DNA of 22,141 nt from an uncultured Lachnospiraceae bacterium (GTDB lineage: Bacteria; Bacillota; Clostridia; Lachnospirales; Lachnospiraceae), in contig CAJTTU010000057.1 in assembly GCA_910579325.1 (NCBI GenBank), positions 1 through 22,141 on the forward strand, in the 5' to 3' direction. The notes under the pieces were generated by a model. The model worked only from the letters and a program-made list of their open reading frames with translations. It searched no databases and was not told the origin of the DNA. Positions 14,757 to 21,671 of the stretch are shown here, piece after piece. A program made the position numbers and the translations under genes. The number at the start of each line of letters is the position of its first letter. Position 1 is the stretch's first letter.

Positions 14757-16724
14757 TTATTCAGGGTTCGCTGCCGGCGCATCCAGAACCCACCCTGCCT
14801 TTTCCTCCACAGGTCTGAGTTCTTTCCCGTCATAATACTGCAGCGTACCCCGATCATAATATTGACTGTAATCGGTAAGCAAAAGAATCCCTTTTTCTTT
14901 CACCGGCCAAATATGATGAACCCCGGAGGCGATTTTCTCCGTCTCGCTGCCGTCATAGCAGCATAAGGTCCCCTCGCCTGTTCCCGTATCATAATCAGTC
15001 ATGTAGTAAACCCTGTTCCCAACTGTCAGTTCGATCCGCCCCGGCACATTGGAGGCGATCTGAACGCCGTTATGATACAAACCCTTTCTTCCCGGCTCTG
15101 TTTCCTTAAAATAATAAAGCTGTTTCCCGGTCATTCCGGCCAGGCTGTCCACTTCCATATCCATAATCTCGGCTTCCCCGCCCTCCTGTCCGCATGGCTG
15201 ACGGATCACTGCCTTTACCCCCTCATATTCGCCGTCCAGGCCGGTAAGGATGTATGCTTCCTTTGCGCCGGCATCCGCCAAAAGCCCCTCATACCCGCTG
15301 CCGCTCACATCTGTCTTTACAACGGACTCCTCCCATTGCACCCACAGGCTGACGGCGGCGGAGATATCCCGGTCCAGCAGAACCTGCGCCTCATCCCAGT
15401 TCATATGGGCAATATCCGCAACGCCATAGACAGGCATATTCTCTTTATCCAGGCACTGGAAAGCAGATACATACGGCCCGTCGGCCACTGAAATCCGGGA
15501 ATCGGTCTGGCCCGTCGACGCAATCAGAAGCCCCTCGGCGATTGTCCTGCACTCCTCTGTCCCGCCGTCATATACCATCAGATCCACCCTGTTCCACTGT
15601 CCCTGCAGTCTGGTCTCCGACTGCTTTAACTGGTCCCGGTTCATCTGATAGGAAGACCGGAGAATCACTGCGCCCAGATCCTCATAATAATCCAGATCGG
15701 TCTGGCTTACGGTCTGCACGCCCCAGAAACGCTGAATTTCTTCCGTATTATTATAGGCATCTCTCTCACTTAAAGGATCCTCCGTCCGCAGCTTTCTGTC
15801 AAAGTCCTCTTTCACGAAATCATAATAATGCCACGTATCGATCTGTTCCCGCTGTTTTTCATAATAAATTTTTAAGGCTCCGTTCAGGTCAGTAACCGTG
15901 ACCTTAGATGCGGATTCATCGATCTGTTTTTCTTCTCCCCCGTTCCCGACCACAGTCAGACAGTTGTCCTTCAGGCAGACAACCGTCTGACCGTCGTCCG
16001 ATGAGAGGAAATCTGTCACACCTTCGGCAACGGGCTTCTGCTCTCCTTTTAAATCGCTGTACAGAAGCGACCCGTCCTGACCCAGACAGTAAACGCCTTC
16101 ACTGCCGATCACCTGATATTTCCTTACATTTGTTCCCAGCCGGACAGGCTGCTTATTCCCCGGTCCTGCGCAGGCCAGATCATAAGTTCCCCGCCAGGCG
16201 TCCATATTCATGGGGAATAACAGAAATCGGCCGTCCGCCGTCTTCTCCACCTCTACCATGTCATAAGCGGTCACGTCAGGATTGGCAAATACCGGGCCGC
16301 CCACAACCTTTGCTTCTTCCTTCCCGGGCACAGCCGTCCATATTTCATTGTCTTTCAAAAAATAAACCCTGTCCGGCTTTTTCAGCCATAAAAAGACCGC
16401 TGCACAGGCAGCCGCCGCAACGACTGCCGCCAATCCCGCAAACAGAATTTTACGGCCGCGTTTTTTTCGGCTCGCCCTGGCGGAATCCGCCGGAGGGACC
16501 TTGCGGCCCGGTTCCTCCAAAGACGCAGCTAATACCTCCGGAATCGCTGCCGTCTCCTCCGGAAGCGGCGTCGGTGTCTTAGGAATCGTTTCCGGCGCCG
16601 AATCCATTTGCGAATCTGCCCCTGCGCCTTCCTGTGCTTTTTTCTTTATCGGAGCGCCGCAGCGGGGACAGAATGCCATGCGTTCTTCCAGCTCCCGCCC
16701 GCATGAAGTACAATACATCGCCAT
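14757..16724 (-). CDS. Zinc-ribbon single-pass membrane protein with propeller-like outer domain
   Basis: A 655-residue protein of unknown function. The zinc ribbon is at C5, C8, C19 and C22. A Pro/Glu/Ala-rich linker and a basic stretch (RASRKKRGRK) lead to a membrane helix at about 93-114. The remaining 540 residues, predicted outside, contain recurring strand patterns ending in aromatic and Gly-Lys/Asp-Gly turns (VYFLKDNEIWTA, VYCLGQDGSLLYSDLKG, VYYMTDYDTGTGEGTLCCYDG, LQYYDGKELRPV). These resemble DUF5050-like beta-propellers; that resemblance is judged by eye. AAGGAG lies 5 nt before ATG 16724 and 11 nt before a second ATG at 16718, so either may be used. Gaps of 52 and 33 bp to its neighbours place it in the operon. 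Confidence 0.82.
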   Translation of the reverse strand: MAMYCTSCGRELEERMAFCPRCGAPIKKKAQEGAGADSQMDSAPETIPKTPTPLPEETAAIPEVLAASLEEPGRKVPPADSARASRKKRGRKILFAGLAAVVAAAACAAVFLWLKKPDRVYFLKDNEIWTAVPGKEEAKVVGGPVFANPDVTAYDMVEVEKTADGRFLLFPMNMDAWRGTYDLACAGPGNKQPVRLGTNVRKYQVIGSEGVYCLGQDGSLLYSDLKGEQKPVAEGVTDFLSSDDGQTVVCLKDNCLTVVGNGGEEKQIDESASKVTVTDLNGALKIYYEKQREQIDTWHYYDFVKEDFDRKLRTEDPLSERDAYNNTEEIQRFWGVQTVSQTDLDYYEDLGAVILRSSYQMNRDQLKQSETRLQGQWNRVDLMVYDGGTEECRTIAEGLLIASTGQTDSRISVADGPYVSAFQCLDKENMPVYGVADIAHMNWDEAQVLLDRDISAAVSLWVQWEESVVKTDVSGSGYEGLLADAGAKEAYILTGLDGEYEGVKAVIRQPCGQEGGEAEIMDMEVDSLAGMTGKQLYYFKETEPGRKGLYHNGVQIASNVPGRIELTVGNRVYYMTDYDTGTGEGTLCCYDGSETEKIASGVHHIWPVKEKGILLLTDYSQYYDRGTLQYYDGKELRPVEEKAGWVLDAPAANPE

Positions 16725-16776
16725 TCCTACTCCTTATTTTATTTCTCAATTGTTTTTATTTCTTACGCAAGACGCT

Positions 16777-17448
16777 TCAGCCAAGTTTTTGACCGCAGTT
16801 TACGCAGAACGCAAAATCAGGCTCAACCTTTGCGCCGCAGACCGTACAGAATCTGACGCCTGTTTCTTCTTTCAGTTCCTCCTCCGTCACCTTCCTGCCG
16901 CAGCTGCCGCAGAAAACGGCATTCTGAGGAACTTCGCCGCCGCAATGAGGGCATTTCTTTACTCCCTTCAGCACCCTGATTTGCTCCTGATATGCCGCAA
17001 TCGTCTCCTGACAGACTTTGATCTGTACAATGCGCTGCAGAATGTCTCCGTTCTCCGCCAGCGTTTCCCGGATTTGCATTTCTGTCCCGGAGGTATCTAC
17101 GGATACTGACATTTCACCCCCGTTTATCCTGATGCCTTCCTCCGTCTGCGCAGCCGCCTCCGGCCAGACATTCTCCTCTGGCTCCCCGCTCATCATTTCC
17201 GCACTGTCGGCCTGTTCGCTTTTTTGACGCTCTCTCTCATTCAGACAGGCAATCAGCGCTCCCTTATCCAAAGACTGAAAGCTGTCGCTGACCAACACGC
17301 CGATCTCCTGCTGCAGCGTTCCAATCTTCTTATTTTCTTCCGATATCGAGGCGTTCAGCTTTACAATCTCCGCCATTTCCTTTGTCTTCTGTACCGCGCC
17401 CTGGCTGGTTTCCGTCAGCGTTTTTCCTACATTGTTAAAAAATTCCAT
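16777..17448 (-). CDS. Soluble coiled-coil protein with two C-terminal zinc ribbons
   Basis: A 223-residue protein without a membrane helix or signal peptide. Residues about 1-75 are helical and coiled-coil-like (KTKEMAEIVKLNASISEENK and following). An acidic middle region and a second helical stretch (125-162) come next. Two zinc ribbons follow: C166, C169, C180, C183 and C201, C204, C215, C218. The N-terminus MEFFNNVGKTLTETSQGAVQ is a pattern I associate with clostridial proteins of this sort, whose function is not known. AGGAGGAAAGGAA before ATG 17448 is the strongest ribosome binding site of the operon. Being the only soluble member, it could be an adaptor for the membrane zinc-ribbon proteins encoded next to it; that is inference. 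Confidence 0.85.
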   Translation of the reverse strand: MEFFNNVGKTLTETSQGAVQKTKEMAEIVKLNASISEENKKIGTLQQEIGVLVSDSFQSLDKGALIACLNERERQKSEQADSAEMMSGEPEENVWPEAAAQTEEGIRINGGEMSVSVDTSGTEMQIRETLAENGDILQRIVQIKVCQETIAAYQEQIRVLKGVKKCPHCGGEVPQNAVFCGSCGRKVTEEELKEETGVRFCTVCGAKVEPDFAFCVNCGQKLG

Positions 17449-17474
17449 TTCCTTTCCTCCTGTCGCTTTTTATG

Positions 17475-17530
17475 TACTCTCAGAGTCTCGCAGCAGCCGC
17501 AAAAGCAGGTGCTGAGAGATTCCGGGAGTA
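17475..17530 (-). other. Hairpin in the 90-bp gap between lipoprotein and coiled-coil genes
   Basis: CTCTCAG (17477-17483) and CTGAGAG (17512-17518) pair perfectly. Alternative inner pairing (AGCA with TGCT) and outer pairing (TACTC with GAGTA) are also possible. There is no clear U-tract on the minus strand, so it is not a standard terminator. It may be an RNA stability or partial attenuation element that sets different levels for the lipoprotein and the following genes. Confidence 0.3.
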
Positions 17531-17538
17531 TATTTTTA

Positions 17539-18720
17539 TTATTCAGCCTGATAAGTGTCCACCATCATGCCCACGTCCCGAATCCAGTCGGATGTATCTG
17601 CGCTGTCCATCAGCCTCCCTGTAACAGACAGATGGCTTCCGTCCATTGCCCTTGCCGCATCCCCATCCATAATCAGCTGTATTTCCTCAATAAGACTACT
17701 ATAGCCCATCACCTGAATCGGCTGATCCAGAATCAGAATAATCCCTTCTTTTTCCCTCGGATTCCAATCCCAGGCAAATGTACGGTAAGACAAGGTTCCC
17801 GACAGCGTATAATTGTCCGCAAAGGTTTCGTACAGCTTTCCGTTCATAAATGACTGCCCTTCTCCGGGGCGCTCATCTCCCGCCTCGTCCTGTCCGGTTT
17901 GTCCGTCTCCCTCCGTATTCTGCCCGCTGCCCGTTATTTCCTGGCTGCCGCCGGCCATCGCTCCGGCCATACCAATGGCTTTGTCATACGCGAATCTCCA
18001 TTCTTGCTCGTTCAGAAGCTCCCGCAGCTGCGAATTTCCTTTTTGATGCTGATCCACCGCAAACGCATACAAATATTCCGGAATCCCGCCGTTGACCGCA
18101 TCGCAAAGCTCCCTGGTGCCCAGTAAAAGATCATAGCCATAGTGATCGAAGTATTTATCGTCCTCCACATAGGCCTCCACCAGAAATGTTCTCTGTTCCT
18201 CATGCTCTGTCAGCCACTGCTCCAGAAACGGCTGCCAGCCCATGTCGGTTCCGCCTTCGGAAACAAGTCGGAGCCACTCATCCAGACCGGAAGCCAGATC
18301 CGGCGCTTCGATTTGCAACAAAACAGGCAATTCCGCAAGGGCATATTCAAAAGGTACATAGTGTACAAAAACCCGGTCCGCATAACCTTTTAACTGCCTG
18401 ATCTCATCGATCCATACGAACTCCTCCACACTGGGCCTGATATCTGAAAACCTGCCGTCAGGAAACATCTCTGCCCACCCTGTTTTCATTTCGTCTGACC
18501 ATGCCGTTAATCTGTCCACCGCCGAATCCTGATTCTGACTTTGATTTTCATCGCCGGAACCTCTGCGGGGCACCGTCAGACCGAGTCCCCAGTCCGCCCC
18601 CTTTTCCTCCGTCGTTTCTTCCTGTTCGACATGCCCTTCACATCCTGACAATGCCGCCGACAGTAACAGCAGCACACAAAATATTACAAACAGGATTGAT
18701 TTCCTTTTTGCAGTTTTCAT
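17539..18720 (-). CDS. Lipoprotein of unknown function
   Basis: A 393-residue exported lipoprotein. The signal peptide has a basic N-terminus (MKTAKRKS), a hydrophobic core and the lipobox LSGC with the modified Cys at 27. A charged linker follows. Residues about 75-260 are largely helical (VEEFVWIDEIRQLKGYADRV and beyond). A Gly/Gln/Glu-rich spacer at about 265-290 separates a C-terminal domain (about 300-393) with LSGTLSYRTF, ILILDQPIQV and HLSVTGRLMD. That last pattern resembles small OB-like domains such as DUF4431; the resemblance is an impression only. Start is ATG 18720; 25 in-frame codons upstream precede the signal peptide and are not needed. AAAGGG and AAAGG stand upstream. It is the first gene of the zinc-ribbon operon. 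Confidence 0.8.
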   Translation of the reverse strand: MKTAKRKSILFVIFCVLLLLSAALSGCEGHVEQEETTEEKGADWGLGLTVPRRGSGDENQSQNQDSAVDRLTAWSDEMKTGWAEMFPDGRFSDIRPSVEEFVWIDEIRQLKGYADRVFVHYVPFEYALAELPVLLQIEAPDLASGLDEWLRLVSEGGTDMGWQPFLEQWLTEHEEQRTFLVEAYVEDDKYFDHYGYDLLLGTRELCDAVNGGIPEYLYAFAVDQHQKGNSQLRELLNEQEWRFAYDKAIGMAGAMAGGSQEITGSGQNTEGDGQTGQDEAGDERPGEGQSFMNGKLYETFADNYTLSGTLSYRTFAWDWNPREKEGIILILDQPIQVMGYSSLIEEIQLIMDGDAARAMDGSHLSVTGRLMDSADTSDWIRDVGMMVDTYQAE

Positions 18721-18797
18721 ACCTTTTACATCCCTTTTTATACTGTTAATTTGAAACTTGAGACAACTCGTCCAAAACAACTGCGCAACCGCCAAAA

Positions 18798-18826
18798 ATT
18801 ATACTATGGGATTCACAAGGTTTAAA
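18798..18826 (-). promoter_or_regulatory. Promoter candidate of the lipoprotein/zinc-ribbon operon
   Basis: On the minus strand TTTAAA (18821-18826) and a consensus TATAAT (18798-18803) are spaced by 17 bp, about 75 bp before the lipoprotein start. The -35 hexamer lies between CAAGG (18816-18820) and CCTTG (18831-18835), a short inverted repeat that could be an operator. Confidence 0.55.
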
Positions 18827-18938
18827 CATACCTTGCAAAATCAACGAATATTCCAGCAAAATTAACAAAAGAGGAAATTTTTATCGAAGTGAAAATCCGG
18901 AAGAATATCAACTGAATAAAGAATATGGCAAAATACAA

Positions 18939-18981
18939 GAGGATAACAAATCTGTTATCCTCCCCGAATATTCGGAATTCC
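18939..18981. repeat. Cluster of palindromes
   Basis: GAGGATAACA (18939-18948) and TGTTATCCTC (18953-18962) form a perfect 10-bp inverted repeat with a 4-nt loop. Directly after come CCGAATATTCGG (18964-18975) and the overlapping GGAATTCC (18974-18981), both perfect palindromes. On the minus strand the first hairpin is followed by TTGTATTTT and so resembles a terminator. The stacked symmetry would equally suit a protein-binding site. Confidence 0.5.
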
Positions 18982-19069
18982 TTTTTATACAAAGAACTCC
19001 ATAATATATGAAGACTGTCTCCAATTTTCAACCTTCTTTCTCAAAATTCCCTATACTTGAATTATACAG

Positions 19070-19143
19070 GAAGCTCCTAATGCTCACACAGTCACAATAT
19101 TTCACATAAATTCCCGATACATCCAGCTGCCGCCTGTTATTAT
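19070..19143 (-). pseudogene. Relic of a serine-hydrolase gene 3' end
   Basis: Read on the minus strand this stretch gives ITGGSWMYREFM, then a stop, then N-I-V. It lines up with TGSSGMYWEFMERIV, the last residues of the serine hydrolase at 19376-20635. In the aligned 45 bases I count about 33 identities. The match resumes as GAGCTTC just after the stop-codon position of the intact gene (19070-19076 here). The stretch has stops in frame and no upstream continuation was recognised. It is best read as the decayed tail of a duplicate; chance similarity over so short a length is not excluded. Confidence 0.4.
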
Positions 19144-19247
19144 CTGCATATTTCTATTATAATTTAGCATAGAACGATAGAAATGGCAACTTCCCTATAC
19201 AAATACTTTCCAAAATTTAGATGGGTTTCTTTTGCCGGATACTCCGT

Positions 19248-19285
19248 AAAAAAGCTGTCCCGGAATATTTTGCCGGAACAGCTTT
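19248..19285 (-). terminator. Intrinsic terminator of the serine hydrolase transcript
   Basis: AAAGCTGTCCCGG (19251-19263) and CCGGAACAGCTTT (19273-19285) form a 13-bp stem with one G-U pair on the minus strand and a 9-nt loop, followed on the minus strand by six T. It lies about 90 bp after the serine hydrolase stop codon. Confidence 0.85.
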
Positions 19286-19375
19286 CATATTCATATCTCT
19301 TCATAATACATACGCAAAGGCTCAGCGCCCGGCTTGCCGCCGGTTGGGAATTTTCCTTCTCGTTGTTGAAGCTCC

Positions 19376-20635
19376 CTACGGCTCGCAAGCCGCCACAATC
19401 CTCTCCATAAACTCCCAGTACATCCCGCTGCTTCCCGTATGATGGCTGGTAAATACCGCAATCAAATCCAGTTCCGGCACGCAGAAAATATACTGGCCGA
19501 AATGTCCCTGGGCAAAAAAGGCGTCATAGTTTTCCGCCCCGAAGGTGCGCACCCACCACTGATAGCCGTAATCCGCCGAGCCGGTGGGACGCTGAAACTG
19601 AAGGGATGTGGACTCCCTGACCCAATCCTCCGAGATGATCTGCTGCCCTTCCCAGACACCGCCGTTTAGGAACAGCCGGCCAAACTTCGCCATGTCATAG
19701 ACATTCATCACAAAACCGTTGCCGCCATCGGAGATGCCCTGGGCATCTGTGCCGCACTGGACGCTGTCCATCCCCAGCGGCCCAAACAGATACTCCTGCC
19801 CGAAATCATACAGGGTTCTGCCGGTGGCCTCCTGTACAATCGCCGCAAGCAGATGGGTGTTCCCGGTGAAATAATCAAAGTTTGTCCCGGGAGCGGAAAC
19901 CACCGGAAGGTTCAGCACAAAATCCACCCAGTTCTCGGAGCCTCGCCATGCCTCCCAGTTATTGGTATCATTGGCGCCGAATCCGGAGGTATGGGTAAGC
20001 AGGTGCCAGATGTTGATCTGTTTTAAAGCCTCACTTTCCGAATCCCCGATCTGGGGGAAATACTCCATAATCGGCACATCCACCCCCGCCACATATTCCT
20101 TGTCGACGGCGATTCCCATCAGTGCGCTGGTGATGCTTTTTGAGCAGGAATGCAGTTCAAACAGGCTGGTCTCGTCATAACCTTCCTTATAATATTCGTC
20201 CACGATCCGGTCATCCCTGACGACCACCATCGCAAACACGTCCGTCGTATCCAGGGTTGTATGCAGCGATTCCAGTGCGCCGGTATCCAGGCCGTGATTC
20301 TCAGGAAGGTCATGCTGCCACTGCCAGCTCGTTTCCGGTTCCGCCTTCTCAAGCACAGCCTCAGTTTCCGCCATGGATGAAGCTCTGTTTCCAGCTTCCT
20401 CCCCGTTTTCCGCTCCCTGTGACGGCTGACCTGCCGCCGTTTCATTGGCGTCCGCATCTTGATTTTCCTCATGATTTTCCGAAATCTGAGCAGATTCCTC
20501 TTCACTGGCCCCATTGCCGCCCCCGCTCTCTGACTGACCGGCCTGTGCCAAAGTCTCGCCGGAAGCATCACGGCCGCATGCAGTAAAACCGGATACCAAC
20601 GCCAGCAGCAACAGTGACAAAAGTATTTTTTTCAC
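19376..20635 (-). CDS. Serine hydrolase lipoprotein, class C beta-lactamase/DD-peptidase fold
   Basis: A 419-residue exported lipoprotein. A signal peptide ends in GFTAC (Cys20; Phe at -3 is unusual for a lipobox). An acidic, Gln/Glu/Gly-rich disordered linker (about 21-100) tethers a catalytic domain (about 105-419). The active-site SxxK is S163-C-S-K166 in ELHSCSKSITSALMG. The second motif is probably Y255 in FDYFTGN, and the KTG-like motif is H378-F-G380. HLLTHTSGFG (211-220) is characteristic of this family. Members include esterases, D-aminopeptidases and penicillin-binding-like proteins, so resistance to beta-lactams should not be assumed. The start is GTG 20635, with AAAGGA about 12 nt upstream. 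It lies 64 bp after the flavodoxin with no clear own promoter, so the two are probably co-transcribed. Confidence 0.9.
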   Translation of the reverse strand: MKKILLSLLLLALVSGFTACGRDASGETLAQAGQSESGGGNGASEEESAQISENHEENQDADANETAAGQPSQGAENGEEAGNRASSMAETEAVLEKAEPETSWQWQHDLPENHGLDTGALESLHTTLDTTDVFAMVVVRDDRIVDEYYKEGYDETSLFELHSCSKSITSALMGIAVDKEYVAGVDVPIMEYFPQIGDSESEALKQINIWHLLTHTSGFGANDTNNWEAWRGSENWVDFVLNLPVVSAPGTNFDYFTGNTHLLAAIVQEATGRTLYDFGQEYLFGPLGMDSVQCGTDAQGISDGGNGFVMNVYDMAKFGRLFLNGGVWEGQQIISEDWVRESTSLQFQRPTGSADYGYQWWVRTFGAENYDAFFAQGHFGQYIFCVPELDLIAVFTSHHTGSSGMYWEFMERIVAACEP

Positions 20636-20699
20636 AGATGTTTAATTCCTTTCTGTCAGCACATATAAATGTCATTCGTATTCATTGATTCCAAATCGT

Positions 20700-21182
20700 T
20701 TAAACACCTAGGCTGTCCGCCCATGCTTTCAGATCTTCCACAGACTGTCTGCCGTTTAACAGCTTACCTTCTATAATCGTCGTATCTGCCGCCACGCTTT
20801 CTTTCAGTCCGGCCGCCGTCTTTCCCATCCCGCTGCCGCCGGAGGTGGCGAACAGAACGACAGTTTTTCCGGCAAAATCATAGCTTTCCAGGAATGTATT
20901 GATAATCGTGGGGGCGATATACCACCAGATGGGGAAGCCTACAAAAATCACATCATAGTTCTCTACTCCTGCATTCCGGTCCGCGATGGCCGGACGGAAT
21001 GACAGGTCATTCATCTCGGTCGTGCTGCGGGATTTTTTATCCATCCAGTTCAGATCTGCCTTCGTATAAGGAACCTCCGGCTTAATCTCATAGAGATCGG
21101 CGCCTGCCGCCTCCGCCAGTGTCTTCGCCGCCTTTGCGGTCACGCCGCTGGCACTGAAATAGGCTACCAGTTTTTTACTCAT
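20700..21182 (-). CDS. Flavodoxin
   Basis: A 160-residue FMN-binding electron carrier of the flavodoxin_4-type family. The phosphate-binding loop is YFSASGVTAKAA (8-19). FVGFPIWWYIAPTIINTFLE in the middle and ATSGGSGMGKT (112-122) form the isoalloxazine-contacting loops. GAGGAG stands about 9 nt before ATG 21182. The start overlaps the last codons of the truncated MerR frame by 8 bp. A promoter with a 19-bp spacer and central inverted repeat lies at 21221-21251, about 40 bp upstream, which points to control by a MerR-family activator. It probably shares a transcript with the serine hydrolase gene. Confidence 0.92.
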   Translation of the reverse strand: MSKKLVAYFSASGVTAKAAKTLAEAAGADLYEIKPEVPYTKADLNWMDKKSRSTTEMNDLSFRPAIADRNAGVENYDVIFVGFPIWWYIAPTIINTFLESYDFAGKTVVLFATSGGSGMGKTAAGLKESVAADTTIIEGKLLNGRQSVEDLKAWADSLGV

Positions 21183-21393
21183 AATCCATATCTCCTCTCC
21201 AAACCAAAAATATTACGCCCAGTATATACTCTGGAGCCAGCTCCATGTCAAGAGCCATTTCATTTCCGTCAGTATTTTTCACACTCTGTTCACAAAATTC
21301 CAAATTTACAGCGCCGCATAATCCCCAGCTTTCATATTCCTTCAATATTTTAAGAGGGATCTGATACCGCTCGTTGGCTTCATTGATCGTCAT
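21175..21393 (-). pseudogene. MerR-family regulator remnant (N-terminal HTH only)
   Basis: The 72-codon frame begins MTINEANERYQIPLKILKEY followed by ESWGLCGAV, which looks like the first 28 residues of a MerR-family DNA-binding domain. It then changes to sequence without family character. The last part of the frame (from about 21250 down) is simply translation of the flavodoxin promoter and leader. The recognition wing, second helix pair and effector domain of a MerR protein are missing, so it cannot be a normal dimeric regulator. AAAGGAG stands about 12 nt before ATG 21393, and a promoter with near-consensus hexamers is at 21465-21493, so it may still be transcribed. The MerR assignment rests on a short stretch. 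Confidence 0.5.
21221..21251 (-). promoter_or_regulatory. MerR-type long-spacer promoter of the flavodoxin gene
   Basis: On the minus strand a consensus TTGACA (21246-21251) and TATACT (21221-21226) are separated by 19 bp, the over-long spacing typical of MerR-activated promoters. The spacer contains the inverted repeat TGGAGC-2-GCTCCA (21232-21245), where such activators bind. An alternative -10, TATATA, would give a 17-bp spacer but matches less well. The transcript would start near 21214 and reach the flavodoxin start after about 30 nt. Confidence 0.65.
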
Positions 21394-21464
21394 CACATCA
21401 GCGCTCTCCTTTCTAAACGTGGTGATATCCGTGCCGGCGGACATATCTGTTTCAGAGCAGTTTT

Positions 21465-21493
21465 ATTGTAAATCTGCTTTCATTAAATGTCTA
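21465..21493 (-). promoter_or_regulatory. Promoter of the MerR remnant
   Basis: On the minus strand TAGACA (21488-21493) and TACAAT (21465-21470) are spaced by 17 bp, each differing from consensus at one base. It lies about 70 bp before the ATG of the truncated frame. Confidence 0.5.
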
Positions 21494-21596
21494 ATACCTA
21501 TATTGTATTTTAAAAAATGCCTGATTTGCATTTCTTAAAATAAGAATCACAGCTATTTCTAAACAGATTTAACAGAATCGGATACTTTAAAATCTA

Positions 21597-21625
21597 TTGA
21601 CATCAGATAGTTCATATGCTAAAAT
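21597..21625 (+). promoter_or_regulatory. Promoter of the MarR-family gene
   Basis: TTGACA (21597-21602) and TAAAAT (21620-21625) are spaced by 17 bp, about 45 bp before the start codon. The putative operator follows immediately. Confidence 0.7.
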
Positions 21626-21627
21626 AA

Positions 21628-21639
21628 TTCAAAATTGAA
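21628..21639 (+). promoter_or_regulatory. Putative MarR operator
   Basis: TTCAA-AA-TTGAA is a perfect inverted repeat placed just downstream of the -10 element and over the likely transcription start. Symmetric AT-rich sites at such positions are usual for autorepression by MarR proteins. The link to this particular regulator is inferred from position. Confidence 0.45.
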
Positions 21640-21671
21640 CAATACAAAATTAAATAAAATAGGAGAACGAC

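Larger units (their letters stand above)
18827..19247. other. Gene-poor AT-rich interval with palindromes and a coding relic
   Basis: No intact gene is supported. It contains a cluster of palindromes at 18939-18981 and a stretch at 19070-19143 that still resembles the end of the neighbouring serine-hydrolase gene. A hydrophobic 69-codon ORF on the minus strand (TTG at 19031) runs through the palindromes and lacks a properly spaced ribosome binding site. Confidence 0.45.

Noticed and set aside
15908..16582. A 224-codon plus-strand ORF opposite the propeller-like zinc-ribbon gene
   Set aside because: Pro/Arg/Ser-rich composition, no ribosome binding site, and antisense to a supported gene.
18822..19031. 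Hydrophobic 69-codon minus-strand ORF
   Set aside because: TTG start with a mis-spaced ribosome binding site, and it runs through the palindrome cluster and the -35 of the lipoprotein promoter. Probably non-coding.
19376..20635. Beta-lactam resistance enzyme
   Set aside because: The SxxK and HxG motifs show only the fold; this family includes many esterases and peptidases, and nothing here points to beta-lactam hydrolysis.
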